A DNA stretch of 64,000 nucleotides. Source: Arthrobacter sp. zg-Y844 (GTDB lineage Bacteria; Actinomycetota; Actinomycetes; Actinomycetales; Micrococcaceae). Under the pieces are notes generated by a model that was not told where the DNA came from, did not search any database, and saw nothing but the letters and a program-made list of their open reading frames with translations. This document shows, one piece after another, positions 17,264 through 27,528 of this stretch; position 1 is the first letter of the stretch, and each line of letters begins with the position of its first letter. The stretch spans positions 186,001 through 250,000 of the forward strand of contig NZ_JANFLS010000004.1 in NCBI RefSeq assembly GCF_024385465.1, read 5' to 3'. Made by a program: the position numbers and the translations under genes.

Positions 17264-18211
17264 ATGATTAATCGAAGTGGATTTGTCCCGGGCAGCACAC
17301 CGACGGCCTACCTCCCGTCCGCCGAAGGCGCCGGAACCGTCCGGCACAAGGGCAAAGGCTATCCGCCGGCTCCTGAGCCGCTGCCTGTGCCCGTAATGGA
17401 TAACCACACGCATTTCGACTTTCCGGCCGGCGACACGGCCGGCGACACGGCCGGCGACTTTACGGTTGCCCTCGCCGCTGCCCTTGATGCGGCGGAGGCA
17501 GCCGGCGTCCAAGGTGCCGTCCAGGTGGGCACCGATCTCGAGTCGTCCCGCTTCACTGTTTCCGCTGTCGACGCCGATCCGCGCCTGCTGGGTGCGGTGG
17601 CCATCCACCCGAACGACGCCCCCGTGCTTGCAGCGGAAGGGACGCTGGAATCGGCGCTCGCCGAGATCGAGGCGCTCGCAGCCCATCCGCGCATCCGGGC
17701 AATCGGCGAAACCGGGCTCGATTACTTCCGGACCGGGGAAGACGGCCGGGAACGGCAGCACTACTCATTCCGCCGGCACATCGACATCGCCAAGCGCCTG
17801 GGCCTGGCACTCCAGATCCATGACCGCGATGCGCATAACGACGTCGTCCGCCTCCTGAAGGAGGAAGGCGCCCCCGACACGGTGGTTTTCCATTGTTTCT
17901 CCGGGGACCGCGAGCTGGCCCGTACCTGCAACGAAAACGGCTGGTACATGTCGTTCTCCGGCACCGTGACCTTCAAGAATTCGCACGACCTCCACGAAGC
18001 CCTCTCGATCGCGGACCGGAACCTGCTGCTGGTCGAAACGGATGCTCCGTTCCTGACTCCCCACCCGCACCGCGGGCGTCCCAACGCCAGCTACATGGTC
18101 CCCTATACGGTGCGGTCCATGGCAGACCGCATGGGAGCGGACCTTTCCGAGCTGGGAGCAGGACTGGCCGCGAACACTGTCCGGGCCTACGGCTCCTGGG
18201 CCGAGCAGTAG
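17264..18211 (+). CDS. tatD: TatD family metal-dependent hydrolase (DNase)
   Basis: A 315-residue TIM-barrel amidohydrolase of the TatD family, associated with 3'-5' DNase activity. Metal ligands are visible: HTHFDF (near 47), the Glu in IGETGLDYF, His in LQIHDRDAH, the segment VVFHCFSGDRE, and the Asp in LLVETDAPFLTPHPHRG. An extra N-terminal ~40 residues precede the barrel. A tandem repeat of AGDT units directly after the first metal motif is unusual. ATG 17264 is preferred because a -10 hexamer is 7 bases upstream; a TTG at 17225 is less likely. tatD followed by rpfB, ksgA and ispE is a conserved actinobacterial order. Confidence 0.93.
   Translation: MINRSGFVPGSTPTAYLPSAEGAGTVRHKGKGYPPAPEPLPVPVMDNHTHFDFPAGDTAGDTAGDFTVALAAALDAAEAAGVQGAVQVGTDLESSRFTVSAVDADPRLLGAVAIHPNDAPVLAAEGTLESALAEIEALAAHPRIRAIGETGLDYFRTGEDGRERQHYSFRRHIDIAKRLGLALQIHDRDAHNDVVRLLKEEGAPDTVVFHCFSGDRELARTCNENGWYMSFSGTVTFKNSHDLHEALSIADRNLLLVETDAPFLTPHPHRGRPNASYMVPYTVRSMADRMGADLSELGAGLAANTVRAYGSWAEQ
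17426..17458 (+). repeat. 12-bp tandem repeat inside tatD (2.75 copies)
   Basis: The unit GCCGGCGACACG repeats head to tail and encodes AGDTAGDTAGD right after the HTHFDF metal motif. The period keeps the reading frame, so copy number could vary without a frameshift. Confidence 0.85.
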
Positions 18212-18280
18212 GAACGGCAGTCAGCACGCGTCGAAGCCCGCGCCGCGCCGCGGGCCGCACGACTACCCGGGGACCCCTGT

Positions 18281-18309
18281 TTGCCCTCACATCACGGTTC
18301 GGTTACGGT
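18281..18309 (+). promoter_or_regulatory. putative promoter of rpfB
   Basis: TTGCCC (18281-18286), 17-base spacer, TACGGT (18304-18309). The -10 is the same hexamer as in the predicted gabD promoter. Initiation near 18316 would give a leader of about 240 bases before the chosen rpfB start. The stretch 18212-18557 holds this promoter, three CACTGCA repeats (18351-18378) and otherwise nothing I can name. Confidence 0.4.
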
Positions 18310-18350
18310 AGGGAGCAATTAGCCGGGGTCGGGGAAGGCATCCGGACTAT

Positions 18351-19724
<1,374 letters not shown>

Positions 19725-19752
19725 CCCGGGCCCGCCCAACCCCGGCAGCTCC

Positions 19753-20967
19753 TCACCCGGCCGCCATCTCGTGGGCCAGGGCCGCCGCGTGTGCTGCGCG
19801 GTCCTTGGCTCCGGCCGAGCGGAAGCGCTGTTCGCTATCCGCCAGATAGACGGAACCGGCGTCGGGCATGCCGGTCCGCGCCAAGGCCAGGCCGAGGTGG
19901 AGGGCGAGTTCGCCCGAGTCCTGGGGTGAGAGCTCGCCCCGGTGGGCGTACACGTCCGAGAGCATCCACACAGCCCGCGCATGGTCGCCGTTGAGGTCCA
20001 GCCAGATTCCCCGGCTGTGGTCTGCTTCCAGCCGCTCGGGACCATGCAGTCCGACCACCGACATGGCCGCCTCGGCATGCTCGATGCAGGTCAGGGTCTC
20101 CCTGTCGTGGATGCCCGCCCCGAGCCGGATGGCAGCGGTGGCGTTATTGAAGCGGGCCCACAGCTCGACGTCGACGCCCGGCTCGAGGAGGTCCGCAGCA
20201 GTACGGTGGTGCAAAAGCCCGGTGGAGATGTCCCCGCGGCGAAAGGCCACAGTGCCCACCGCCCAGCGGGCCTTACCCTCGATTTGCCGGCCAACCCCCG
20301 CCTCCAGCAGGGGAAGCACCAGGGTGCGGCAGTAGGTCCATGCCTCGTCGAGCCCGCCCGCCTCGGCCAGCGCGGTGACCAGCGCTCCGCACGCGTCAAG
20401 GAAGGCAGCCGCACCGACCCTGGCTTCCTGCACCCGCGCAACGGCGCTGCGGGCATGGGTCACGGCCGAACCCAGTTCCCCGGCGCCCAGGTAGGCGGTG
20501 GCGAGCAGTGTTTCCGCCTGTGCCTGGAGGCCGGGGTACTCCGCCGCCAGGGGATGGCGGGCCAGCAGGGACGCCTTCGCGATGCAGTCCCGGTAGGCGT
20601 GCGTGGTGCAAAGACAGTGGGCTGCCAGATAGGTCATATCCCACCAGGACTGCGGATGTCCCTCATCCAGCGCCGCATCCGCGGCGGCCTCCGCCAGTGA
20701 GCATGCCGCTCCGTAGTCGCGCTCATCCAGCGCCTGCCGGGCGGAAAGTTCCAGGAACAGGGCCGTTTGTTTCCCTGTCCGGCCCGGGGCGGCGCCCGAG
20801 TCCAGCCGGTCGGAGAGCAGGCGGACCGCACCCGGAACGGGTTCCCTCCGCCCGGCTTCCAAAAGCGAGATCTCACGGGGCCGAAAAGCACCGTGTCCTA
20901 GCTGGGTCTGCGTCAGGTTTCGCTCCTGCCGCGCCGAGCGCAGCTTTCCACCGAATGATTTGCCCAT
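19753..20967 (-). CDS. XRE-family helix-turn-helix regulator with TPR-like domain
   Basis: A 404-residue protein. The first 60 residues form a Cro/C1-type helix-turn-helix (GGKLRSARQERNLTQTQL, then the recognition segment FRPREISLLEAGRREP). The rest is an all-alpha region rich in Ala and Leu resembling tetratricopeptide repeats (for example GDISTGLLHHRTAADLLEPG). This plan resembles actinobacterial regulators whose TPR part senses peptides or protein partners. It lies on the opposite strand between rpfB and ksgA, 28 bases from the rpfB stop, interrupting an otherwise conserved gene block. Its target is not known. ATG 20967 begins MGKSFGGKLR, placing the helix-turn-helix at the N terminus as expected. 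Confidence 0.82.
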   Translation of the reverse strand: MGKSFGGKLRSARQERNLTQTQLGHGAFRPREISLLEAGRREPVPGAVRLLSDRLDSGAAPGRTGKQTALFLELSARQALDERDYGAACSLAEAAADAALDEGHPQSWWDMTYLAAHCLCTTHAYRDCIAKASLLARHPLAAEYPGLQAQAETLLATAYLGAGELGSAVTHARSAVARVQEARVGAAAFLDACGALVTALAEAGGLDEAWTYCRTLVLPLLEAGVGRQIEGKARWAVGTVAFRRGDISTGLLHHRTAADLLEPGVDVELWARFNNATAAIRLGAGIHDRETLTCIEHAEAAMSVVGLHGPERLEADHSRGIWLDLNGDHARAVWMLSDVYAHRGELSPQDSGELALHLGLALARTGMPDAGSVYLADSEQRFRSAGAKDRAAHAAALAHEMAAG

Positions 20968-21203
20968 CGTCGATACCGCCGATCTCCGGGGTGCGGCACA
21001 CTGTTACCGGTGCCGGCAATGCGCTCGATGCTACCGGTGGAGACCAGCCGTCGGCAGGGCAGTCCGTGCTTATGGAACGCAAAACGGCGAACTCGATTCC
21101 GGCACCTTCGAAGCGCGCCACCCGGGCGTGGGAAGACCTCCGGGGAGTGGACCGGACGGCTGCACCGGCGTACCCTCGGCGGCGGCGGCCACGCCCGCTC
21201 GGC

Positions 21204-21209
21204 TAGTAT
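21204..21209 (+). promoter_or_regulatory. -10 hexamer of a leaderless promoter for ksgA
   Basis: TAGTAT sits 6 bases before GTG 21216 with no Shine-Dalgarno between. This implies ksgA, and probably ispE and the ABC-F gene, are transcribed from here rather than by read-through from rpfB. Confidence 0.55.
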
Positions 21210-21215
21210 TACTGG

Positions 21216-22100
21216 GTGAGAGAATCCGAACCTGCCCCCCGAACACCAGTTCCCGCACTCCTTGGTGCCTCGGATATCCGGGCGCTGGCAGAAGAACTCG
21301 GAGTCCGCCCCACTAAGAGCCTCGGCCAGAACTTCGTTATTGACGGAAACACCATCCGCCGGATTGTGGCTGCGGCGGACATCGCTCCGGGGGAGACCGT
21401 GCTGGAGGTCGGCCCCGGCCTCGGGTCCCTGACGCTCGGGCTCCTCGACGCAGCCGAGTCGGTGGTGGCTGTGGAGATCGATCCCGTCCTGGCTGGAAAG
21501 CTTCCGTCCACGGTGGCGCAGCGGCGCCCGGAAGCGGCCGGCCGGCTGCACGTTGTGCTTGGCGACGGCATGCGGATCACCGAGCTGCCCAAGGAGCCGA
21601 CCGCGCTGGTAGCGAACCTGCCCTATAACGTGGCCGTCCCGGTGGTGCTGCACCTGCTGGAGCATTTCCCGTCCCTGCAGCACGGCCTGGTCATGGTCCA
21701 GGACGAAGTGGCGGACCGGATGGCAGCCAAGCCCGGCTCCAAGACCTATGGGGTGCCCTCGGTGAAAGCCGCCTGGTATGCGCAGATGCGCAAGGCCGGC
21801 GTCATCGGCATGAACGTCTTCTGGCCGGCACCCAAGATCGCCTCCGGCCTGGTCGGGTTTGTCCGGCACGAACCGCCGCAGACGCGGGCAACCCGTGAAG
21901 AGGTCTTCGCAGTTATTGACGCTGCCTTTGCGCAGCGGCGCAAGACCCTGCGCGCCGCCCTGGCCGGATGGGCCGGCAGCCCCGCCGAAGCGGAAAAGGC
22001 ACTGCGTGCTGCAGGAGTGGATCCCAGCGCCCGCGGCGAGGTCCTGGACATCACGGCATTTGCCCGGATCGCCGAGGCACGGAAGCCGCTCATTGCCTGA
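21216..22100 (+). CDS. rsmA: 16S rRNA (adenine(1518)-N6/adenine(1519)-N6)-dimethyltransferase
   Basis: KsgA/RsmA, which dimethylates two adjacent adenines in the 3' terminal hairpin of 16S rRNA late in 30S assembly. The 294 residues contain the SAM-binding motif [11 protein letters not shown] (near 65), the acidic strand VVAVEIDP, and the catalytic motif NLPYN (near 132). A C-terminal helical domain contains [12 protein letters not shown], the usual family ending. GTG 21216 fits both the typical N-terminal extension and a -10 hexamer 6 bases upstream. ispE follows 19 bases downstream, the standard ksgA-ispE pair. Confidence 0.96.
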   Translation: MRESEPAPRTPVPALLGASDIRALAEELGVRPTKSLGQNFVIDGNTIRRIVAAADIAPGETVLEVGPGLGSLTLGLLDAAESVVAVEIDPVLAGKLPSTVAQRRPEAAGRLHVVLGDGMRITELPKEPTALVANLPYNVAVPVVLHLLEHFPSLQHGLVMVQDEVADRMAAKPGSKTYGVPSVKAAWYAQMRKAGVIGMNVFWPAPKIASGLVGFVRHEPPQTRATREEVFAVIDAAFAQRRKTLRAALAGWAGSPAEAEKALRAAGVDPSARGEVLDITAFARIAEARKPLIA

Positions 22101-22119
22101 GGGAAAGGAAACCGAAGAG

Positions 22120-23076
22120 ATGGCCGCACCGCGCTCCGTCACTGTCCGGACCCCCGGCAAGATCAATGTGTCCCTGAAGGTGGGACCGCTGCGTCCGGAC
22201 GGCTACCACAGCGTTGCCAGCGTCTACCTTGCGGTGTCCCTCTTCGAGGAAGTCACGGCCACGGCGCTGGAAACCGACGAGATCCGGTTGACGCTCAGCG
22301 ATCCCGACGGCCGCCTTCCGCAGGGAGGCATACCCCTGGACGGGGACAACCTGGCTGCCCGTGCCGCCCGGGCCGTGGCTTCCCGGATTGGCAGGGAGCA
22401 TCCCGGCGTCCACCTGCACATCACCAAGCGGGTGCCGGTGGCAGGCGGAATGGGAGGCGGCTCTGCGGACGCCGCCGCCGCGCTTCTCGCCTGCAATGAG
22501 CTGTGGAACGCGGGCCTGTCTCAGGCTGAGTTGGCCGGCCTGGCTGCCGGGCTCGGGGCCGATGTACCGTTTGCCCTGCTCGGCGGTGCTGCTGCCGGAC
22601 TCGGCGTGGGGGACCGGCTCACCCCGGTGCCGGCACCGCACCGGCTGCACTGGGTCCTCGTCCCGGCACTTTACGGGCTTTCCACCCCGCAGGTCTATGC
22701 CGCCGTCGACCGCCTCCGCACGGGAACCGACGTCGCCGAGCCCACCGAAGCGGACCCCGTGATCCTCGACGCCCTCGCCGCCGGGAACACCGCCGCACTG
22801 GCGGGCGTTCTAGTCAATGACCTGCAGCCGGCGGCCTTGGAACTTGCCCCCGAACTGGGGACCGTTCTTGAGGCGGGGATCCGGCTCGGCGCCCTCGCCG
22901 GCATGGTTTCCGGTTCCGGCCCCACCCTGGCTTTCCTGGCCGCGGATGAAGCAGCTGCGTCCGCCCTGGCCGCCGCGCTGCGCACCGAAGGCCACTCGGC
23001 CCTGGCCGTTTACGGGCCGGCCGACGGCGCCGTCACGGCTGCCGACACCACCGCACCTCAGACGCACAGAAAGTAG
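22120..23076 (+). CDS. ispE: 4-(cytidine 5'-diphospho)-2-C-methyl-D-erythritol kinase
   Basis: GHMP kinase that phosphorylates the 2-hydroxyl of CDP-methylerythritol in the non-mevalonate isoprenoid pathway. The 318-residue protein opens with VRTPGKINVSLKVGPLRPDG, a typical IspE N terminus with the substrate-binding Lys. The ATP-binding GHMP motif VAGGMGGGSADAAAA is near residue 107, and the C-terminal glycine motif GMVSGSGPTLAFL near 263. ATG 22120 follows a clear GGGAAAGGAAA binding site. The frame is open upstream into ksgA, but that extension overlaps the methyltransferase and is not part of the family. The next gene begins 6 bases later. Confidence 0.96.
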   Translation: MAAPRSVTVRTPGKINVSLKVGPLRPDGYHSVASVYLAVSLFEEVTATALETDEIRLTLSDPDGRLPQGGIPLDGDNLAARAARAVASRIGREHPGVHLHITKRVPVAGGMGGGSADAAAALLACNELWNAGLSQAELAGLAAGLGADVPFALLGGAAAGLGVGDRLTPVPAPHRLHWVLVPALYGLSTPQVYAAVDRLRTGTDVAEPTEADPVILDALAAGNTAALAGVLVNDLQPAALELAPELGTVLEAGIRLGALAGMVSGSGPTLAFLAADEAAASALAAALRTEGHSALAVYGPADGAVTAADTTAPQTHRK

Positions 23077-23082
23077 TACCGA

Positions 23083-24978
23083 TTGGCACACCTGCTTGGT
23101 GCTGAAAACCTCAGCATTTCCTTTGGCACGCGCACCATCCTGGACGGCGTTTCGCTCGGCCTCGAGGAAGGCGACCGGATCGGCATGGTCGGCCGCAACG
23201 GCGACGGCAAGTCGACCCTGATGAGCCTGCTGGCCGAACGGCAGACGCCCGACGACGGCCGCGTGACCCGCCGCCGCGATGTCACCGTGGGCTACCTGGA
23301 CCAGACGGACGTACTGGACGGGGACCTGACCGTCGGCCAGGCGATCGTCGGCGACGCCGCGGACTACGAGTGGGCGTCCAATGCGCGGATCCGTGACGTG
23401 ATGAGCGGCCTGGTGCAGGAAGTGGACTGGAACGCGCAGGTCTCCTCCCTGTCCGGCGGGCAGAAGCGCCGCGTGGCGCTGGCCAAGCTGCTCACCGGCG
23501 ACGACGACGTCATCATGCTGGACGAGCCCACCAACCACCTCGACGTCGAAGGCGTGGCCTGGCTGGCCCGGCACCTGAAGCAGCGCTGGCGCCCCTCCGA
23601 CGGCGGCCTGCTGGTAGTCACCCACGACCGCTGGTTCCTGGACGAAATCTGCACCCGCACCTGGGAAGTCCATGACGCGATGGTGGATCCGTTCGACGGC
23701 GGGTACGCCGCCTACGTGCTGGCCCGCGCCGAGCGTGACCGGATGGCCTCCGTGGTGGAAGGCAAGCGCCAGCAGCTGGTCAAGAAGGAACTGGCCTGGC
23801 TGCGGCGCGGCGCCCCGGCCCGGACCGCCAAGCCCAAGTTCCGCATCGAGGCCGCGAACAACCTGATTGCGGACGTCCCGGAACCCCGTGACACGCTGTC
23901 ACTGAACAAGATGGCCACCGCCCGCCTGGGCAAGGACGTCCTGGACCTGGAGAACGTCTCCCTGACGCTCGGGGACACCGACCTGTTCCGCAACATCACC
24001 CTGCGCCTGGCCCCGGGGGAGCGGCTGGGCCTGGTGGGTGTCAACGGTGCCGGCAAGACCACCCTGCTGCGCCTGCTCAACGGCGACATTGAGCCTACGT
24101 CCGGCCGGCTGAAGCGCGGCAAGACGGTCCAGACCGCCGTGCTGTCGCAGGAGGTCCGGGAACTGGATGAGGTCGCGGACCAGCGCGTCATTGAAGTCAT
24201 TGAAAACGAGAAGCGCGTCTTCAACGTGGGTGGCCGCGAGTTGTCCGCCGGCCAGCTCGTGGAGCAGCTGGGCTTCAGTGCCCAGCGCCAGTGGACACCG
24301 GTGCGCGAGCTTTCCGGCGGTGAACGGCGCCGGCTGCAGCTGCTGCGCCTGCTGGTGGGGGAACCGAATGTGTTGATGCTCGACGAGCCGACCAATGACC
24401 TGGACACCGACACGCTGGCTGCCGTCGAGGACGTGCTGGACGGGTGGCCCGGCACGCTCGTGGTGGTCTCCCACGACCGGTACCTGCTGGAACGGGTCAC
24501 CGACCACCAGATGGCGCTTCTCGGCGACGGCAAGCTGCGCGGACTGCCCGGCGGCGTGGACCAGTACCTGGAACTGCGCGGCGAAGCCCTGGCCGCCAAC
24601 TCGTCTGCGTCCACCGCTGCCCGCGGCTCCTCCCAGGCGGCCCGCGCCGCTGCGGCCGGCGCCACGCGTCCCGGCGGCACGTCCGCGGCTGCTCCAGCCG
24701 GCGCCCGGGGCGGAACGACGACGGCGCTGGCCGGCTCCGGTGCATCCGAAGCTGAAAAGCGGGCGGCCAAGAAGGACCTCACCCGGATCGAGCGGCAGCT
24801 GAGCAAGCTCACCGCACAGGCCGAAAAAATCAACGCCCAGATGAACGACGCCACCCAGAAGCCCGGCGGCGCGGACTTTGAACTCATCGGCGAGCTCAAT
24901 GCCAAGCTGCAGGCCGTTGCGGCCGAGCAGGAGGAGTTGGAAATGGAGTGGCTCGAGGCTTCGGAGATCCTCGAGTAG
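23083..24978 (+). CDS. ABC-F family ATPase (Uup-like)
   Basis: A 631-residue soluble protein with two ABC ATPase domains and no membrane segments, the hallmark of ABC-F translation factors. Domain 1 has Walker A GRNGDGKST (near 48), signature LSGGQKRRV and Walker B MLDEPTNHLD. Domain 2 has Walker A GVNGAGKTT (near 322), signature LSGGERRRL and MLDEPTNDLD. An Ala/Gly/Ser-rich linker (about 505-550) leads to a charged coiled coil containing LTRIERQLSKL, as in Uup. TTG 23083 is used because the domain begins LGAENLSISFG and AGAAAG is upstream; it is 6 bases after ispE, suggesting co-transcription. Members act on ribosomes, and some give antibiotic resistance; that cannot be judged here. Confidence 0.9.
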   Translation: MAHLLGAENLSISFGTRTILDGVSLGLEEGDRIGMVGRNGDGKSTLMSLLAERQTPDDGRVTRRRDVTVGYLDQTDVLDGDLTVGQAIVGDAADYEWASNARIRDVMSGLVQEVDWNAQVSSLSGGQKRRVALAKLLTGDDDVIMLDEPTNHLDVEGVAWLARHLKQRWRPSDGGLLVVTHDRWFLDEICTRTWEVHDAMVDPFDGGYAAYVLARAERDRMASVVEGKRQQLVKKELAWLRRGAPARTAKPKFRIEAANNLIADVPEPRDTLSLNKMATARLGKDVLDLENVSLTLGDTDLFRNITLRLAPGERLGLVGVNGAGKTTLLRLLNGDIEPTSGRLKRGKTVQTAVLSQEVRELDEVADQRVIEVIENEKRVFNVGGRELSAGQLVEQLGFSAQRQWTPVRELSGGERRRLQLLRLLVGEPNVLMLDEPTNDLDTDTLAAVEDVLDGWPGTLVVVSHDRYLLERVTDHQMALLGDGKLRGLPGGVDQYLELRGEALAANSSASTAARGSSQAARAAAAGATRPGGTSAAAPAGARGGTTTALAGSGASEAEKRAAKKDLTRIERQLSKLTAQAEKINAQMNDATQKPGGADFELIGELNAKLQAVAAEQEELEMEWLEASEILE

Positions 24979-25011
24979 CCGCAAGGTGCGGGCGGTGCAC
25001 CCTGGGCCGGC

Positions 25012-27522
25012 TCACATGGTGTCTGCCGTGGCACTGAGCGGTCCGCGCATCGCCCGCCGCGCCGTCATCGCGGCGACCGGCAGCGTCGTCAGCGCAACGG
25101 CGGCGCAGAGGGCACCGGCTATAGCCAGGGGCAGCGGGGCGAGCGGACTGGCGCCTACGACCACGGCGGTGGGCAGGACTGCGGCGCACGCAGCGATGAC
25201 GGCGATGGCGATGCCGACGGCGGCGCACACGGCGGTCTCGGTAATCAGCAGCCTGCGGACCTGGCCGCGGGTCGCGCCGGTCAGGCGCAGCATGGCCAGC
25301 TCGCGGCGACGGCCCAGGGTGGAGACGGCAACGGTGTTGGTGACGGCAACCATCGCGTAGGCCAGCACAACCAGCAGCAGCAGGCCGTTGATGAGTGCGT
25401 TGATGTTGAGGCCCTCCTGCAGGGACGCCTCCAACGCGCCGCGGTCCCCGACCCGCAGTGAGGGATGGCCGTTCAGCGCACCTTCCACGGCAGGGGCCAC
25501 GGCCTCCGCGGCGGTGCCGTCGCTGGCGCTGACCAGCAGCGCCGCGGGTGCCCGGTCGCTCGTGTGGGCTGTGAGGAGCTCGACGGGCAGCAGGAGGTTT
25601 TCGTAGCCCGGCAGGTCCTCGTAGGCGGCGGCGACACGAAGTTCTGCGCCGTCGCCGTCACCGAACCGGAAGCCGATGGTGTCTCCTATGTCCACGCCGA
25701 GGGCAGCTGCGGTATCGACGGGCAGTGCGACGGAGGCGCCGTTCAGATCAGCGAAGTCGCCGGCCACGAGCCGGTTGCTCAGCACCTCCTGCGCCTGGGC
25801 GCCGTCGAGCCCGCGCACCGGCCAGTGCCGGTCGCGGTGCGAGGCGTCGTAGGGGCGTTCGATCCAGCCCCCGGATGTCACAAACGGGGTGGCCGCGTCC
25901 ACCTCGGGCACGGCAGCGATTGCGTCTGCGCGTTCGGCAGCGGCGCCGGCCGCGCCGGTCACGACGGCGTCGGCCGTGATGGTCTCGACCTGGGCGTCGG
26001 CGGCAGCTGCGGTGAGCATGGATGAGGACACGAGATTGCCGGCGCCGATTCCGAAGACCAGTGCGGCGGCCCCGGTGACGGTTGAGAGGGCCGCCGCCCG
26101 GGCGCGGATACTCGTCCCGGCGAGCCCGGCGACGCCGTGCCGGTGGTCGCCCATCACCGGCCGGAGCACGGCGACACCCAGGCGCAGGTAGGCCGGGGCG
26201 AGAAGCGCGGCGGAAATGGTGCCGGCAAGCACGGCAGGACCGGCTGTGGCGGAGACCAGGGCGGGCGGCATCAGGAAGGTGAGCACGGCGAGGGCGACGG
26301 CGCCAAGCCCGAACAGGATTCCTGCCAGCCACCGGATAATGCCGATCCGGGCAGGGGGAAGTTCAGCTTCGCGCATCGCGTCGATTGGCCGGGAGCGGCG
26401 GGCCGTCCGGGCGGCCAGGCCGGCGGCCAGCCAGATCACCAGCCCGGTTACGGCTGCGGCGGCGGCCAACGGGACCGGCCCGGAGCTCAGCTCGAGTCCC
26501 TTGGGGAGGGCGCCGCCGGCCTGCATCCCCAGGTGCAGGAGGTAGGCCAGCGGAATGCCCGGGACGAGGCCGAGCAGGGCGCCGAGAAGTCCCGCGGCCA
26601 TGACTTCGCCGACGACGAGTGCACGGACCTGGCGTCCGGTTGCGCCGGTGGCGCGCAGGAGGCTGATCTCGCGGCTGCGCTGGCGTACGGACAGGGCGAC
26701 GACTCCGGAGATGACGGTCGCCAGCACCGTCAGGACGATGCCTCCGGTTACCGCCCCGACAACGATGGCGGGAATGCGGGCCGCCGACACAGCCGGATCC
26801 TCGGCGGCGCCGCGGCCATCACCGGCCAGCACCCGCACGTCCGCGAGCTCCGCTTGCAGCGCCGCGCGGACGACGGACAGATCGGCATCCGGAGCCAGCA
26901 CCACGCCCAATGCGTCCAGCGGGTTCCCAGCGGCTCCTTCGCTGAAGAACACGGTCGCCGGATCCTCCGGTCCGCCGATGACGGCGGCGGTCCGGACGCT
27001 GAGGGTCCGCCCCTCCATGGTCAGGAGCAGGTCTTCGTCCTCACCCGCCGCCAGGGCGTCCGCGGCGGCGGCGGTGAGCACCACCTCGCCGGCGGCGGGA
27101 CCTTCGAGCGGAACAGGGTCGATGCCGCTGACGGCGACGGATGCCCAGTTCTGCGCCGTGAGCGGGAGGGCCCGCGCCGCGCTCCGGGCGAAGGAATCGA
27201 GGAACATGACGGGCACAATCTGTGCCACGCCGTCGATTCCGTCTGCCGCCGCAGCTGCTGAGGCTGACAGCCGGTGCCGCTCGGGCAACGGGCGGAGATC
27301 GGTGGTTTGTTCGCCGTCCCGGTTGAGCATCGTATAGCTGGGATCACCAATGACCACCAGGTCGGCCGCGCCGATGCGCTCAGCCGGCGCCGAAAGCCGG
27401 ATACCGGTCTCGATCATCGCGCCGCACATCACGATGAGCGCGGAACCGAGGCCCGCTGAAACCACGATGGCGAGCAGGGCAGCGGTGCGGTGCCGCAGGC
27501 CCGCAAGGATCAGCGTCAGCAT
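25012..27522 (-). CDS. FtsX-like ABC transporter permease
   Basis: An 836-residue membrane protein with the MacB/FtsX double-permease layout. One N-terminal helix is followed by a large extracytoplasmic domain, three helices around residues 250-370, then two to three further helices, a second extracytoplasmic domain (about 510-700) and three C-terminal helices. The cytoplasmic motif RSREISLLRATGATGRQVR after the first triple is matched by GRRRELAMLRLTGATRGQVR in the second half, the duplicated FtsX signature. It begins 6 bases after the partner ATPase gene, forming an exporter operon. The substrate is unknown; related systems export lipids, lipoproteins or antimicrobial peptides. Confidence 0.92.
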   Translation of the reverse strand: MLTLILAGLRHRTAALLAIVVSAGLGSALIVMCGAMIETGIRLSAPAERIGAADLVVIGDPSYTMLNRDGEQTTDLRPLPERHRLSASAAAAADGIDGVAQIVPVMFLDSFARSAARALPLTAQNWASVAVSGIDPVPLEGPAAGEVVLTAAAADALAAGEDEDLLLTMEGRTLSVRTAAVIGGPEDPATVFFSEGAAGNPLDALGVVLAPDADLSVVRAALQAELADVRVLAGDGRGAAEDPAVSAARIPAIVVGAVTGGIVLTVLATVISGVVALSVRQRSREISLLRATGATGRQVRALVVGEVMAAGLLGALLGLVPGIPLAYLLHLGMQAGGALPKGLELSSGPVPLAAAAAVTGLVIWLAAGLAARTARRSRPIDAMREAELPPARIGIIRWLAGILFGLGAVALAVLTFLMPPALVSATAGPAVLAGTISAALLAPAYLRLGVAVLRPVMGDHRHGVAGLAGTSIRARAAALSTVTGAAALVFGIGAGNLVSSSMLTAAAADAQVETITADAVVTGAAGAAAERADAIAAVPEVDAATPFVTSGGWIERPYDASHRDRHWPVRGLDGAQAQEVLSNRLVAGDFADLNGASVALPVDTAAALGVDIGDTIGFRFGDGDGAELRVAAAYEDLPGYENLLLPVELLTAHTSDRAPAALLVSASDGTAAEAVAPAVEGALNGHPSLRVGDRGALEASLQEGLNINALINGLLLLVVLAYAMVAVTNTVAVSTLGRRRELAMLRLTGATRGQVRRLLITETAVCAAVGIAIAVIAACAAVLPTAVVVGASPLAPLPLAIAGALCAAVALTTLPVAAMTARRAMRGPLSATADTM

Positions 27523-27528
27523 GACGCC

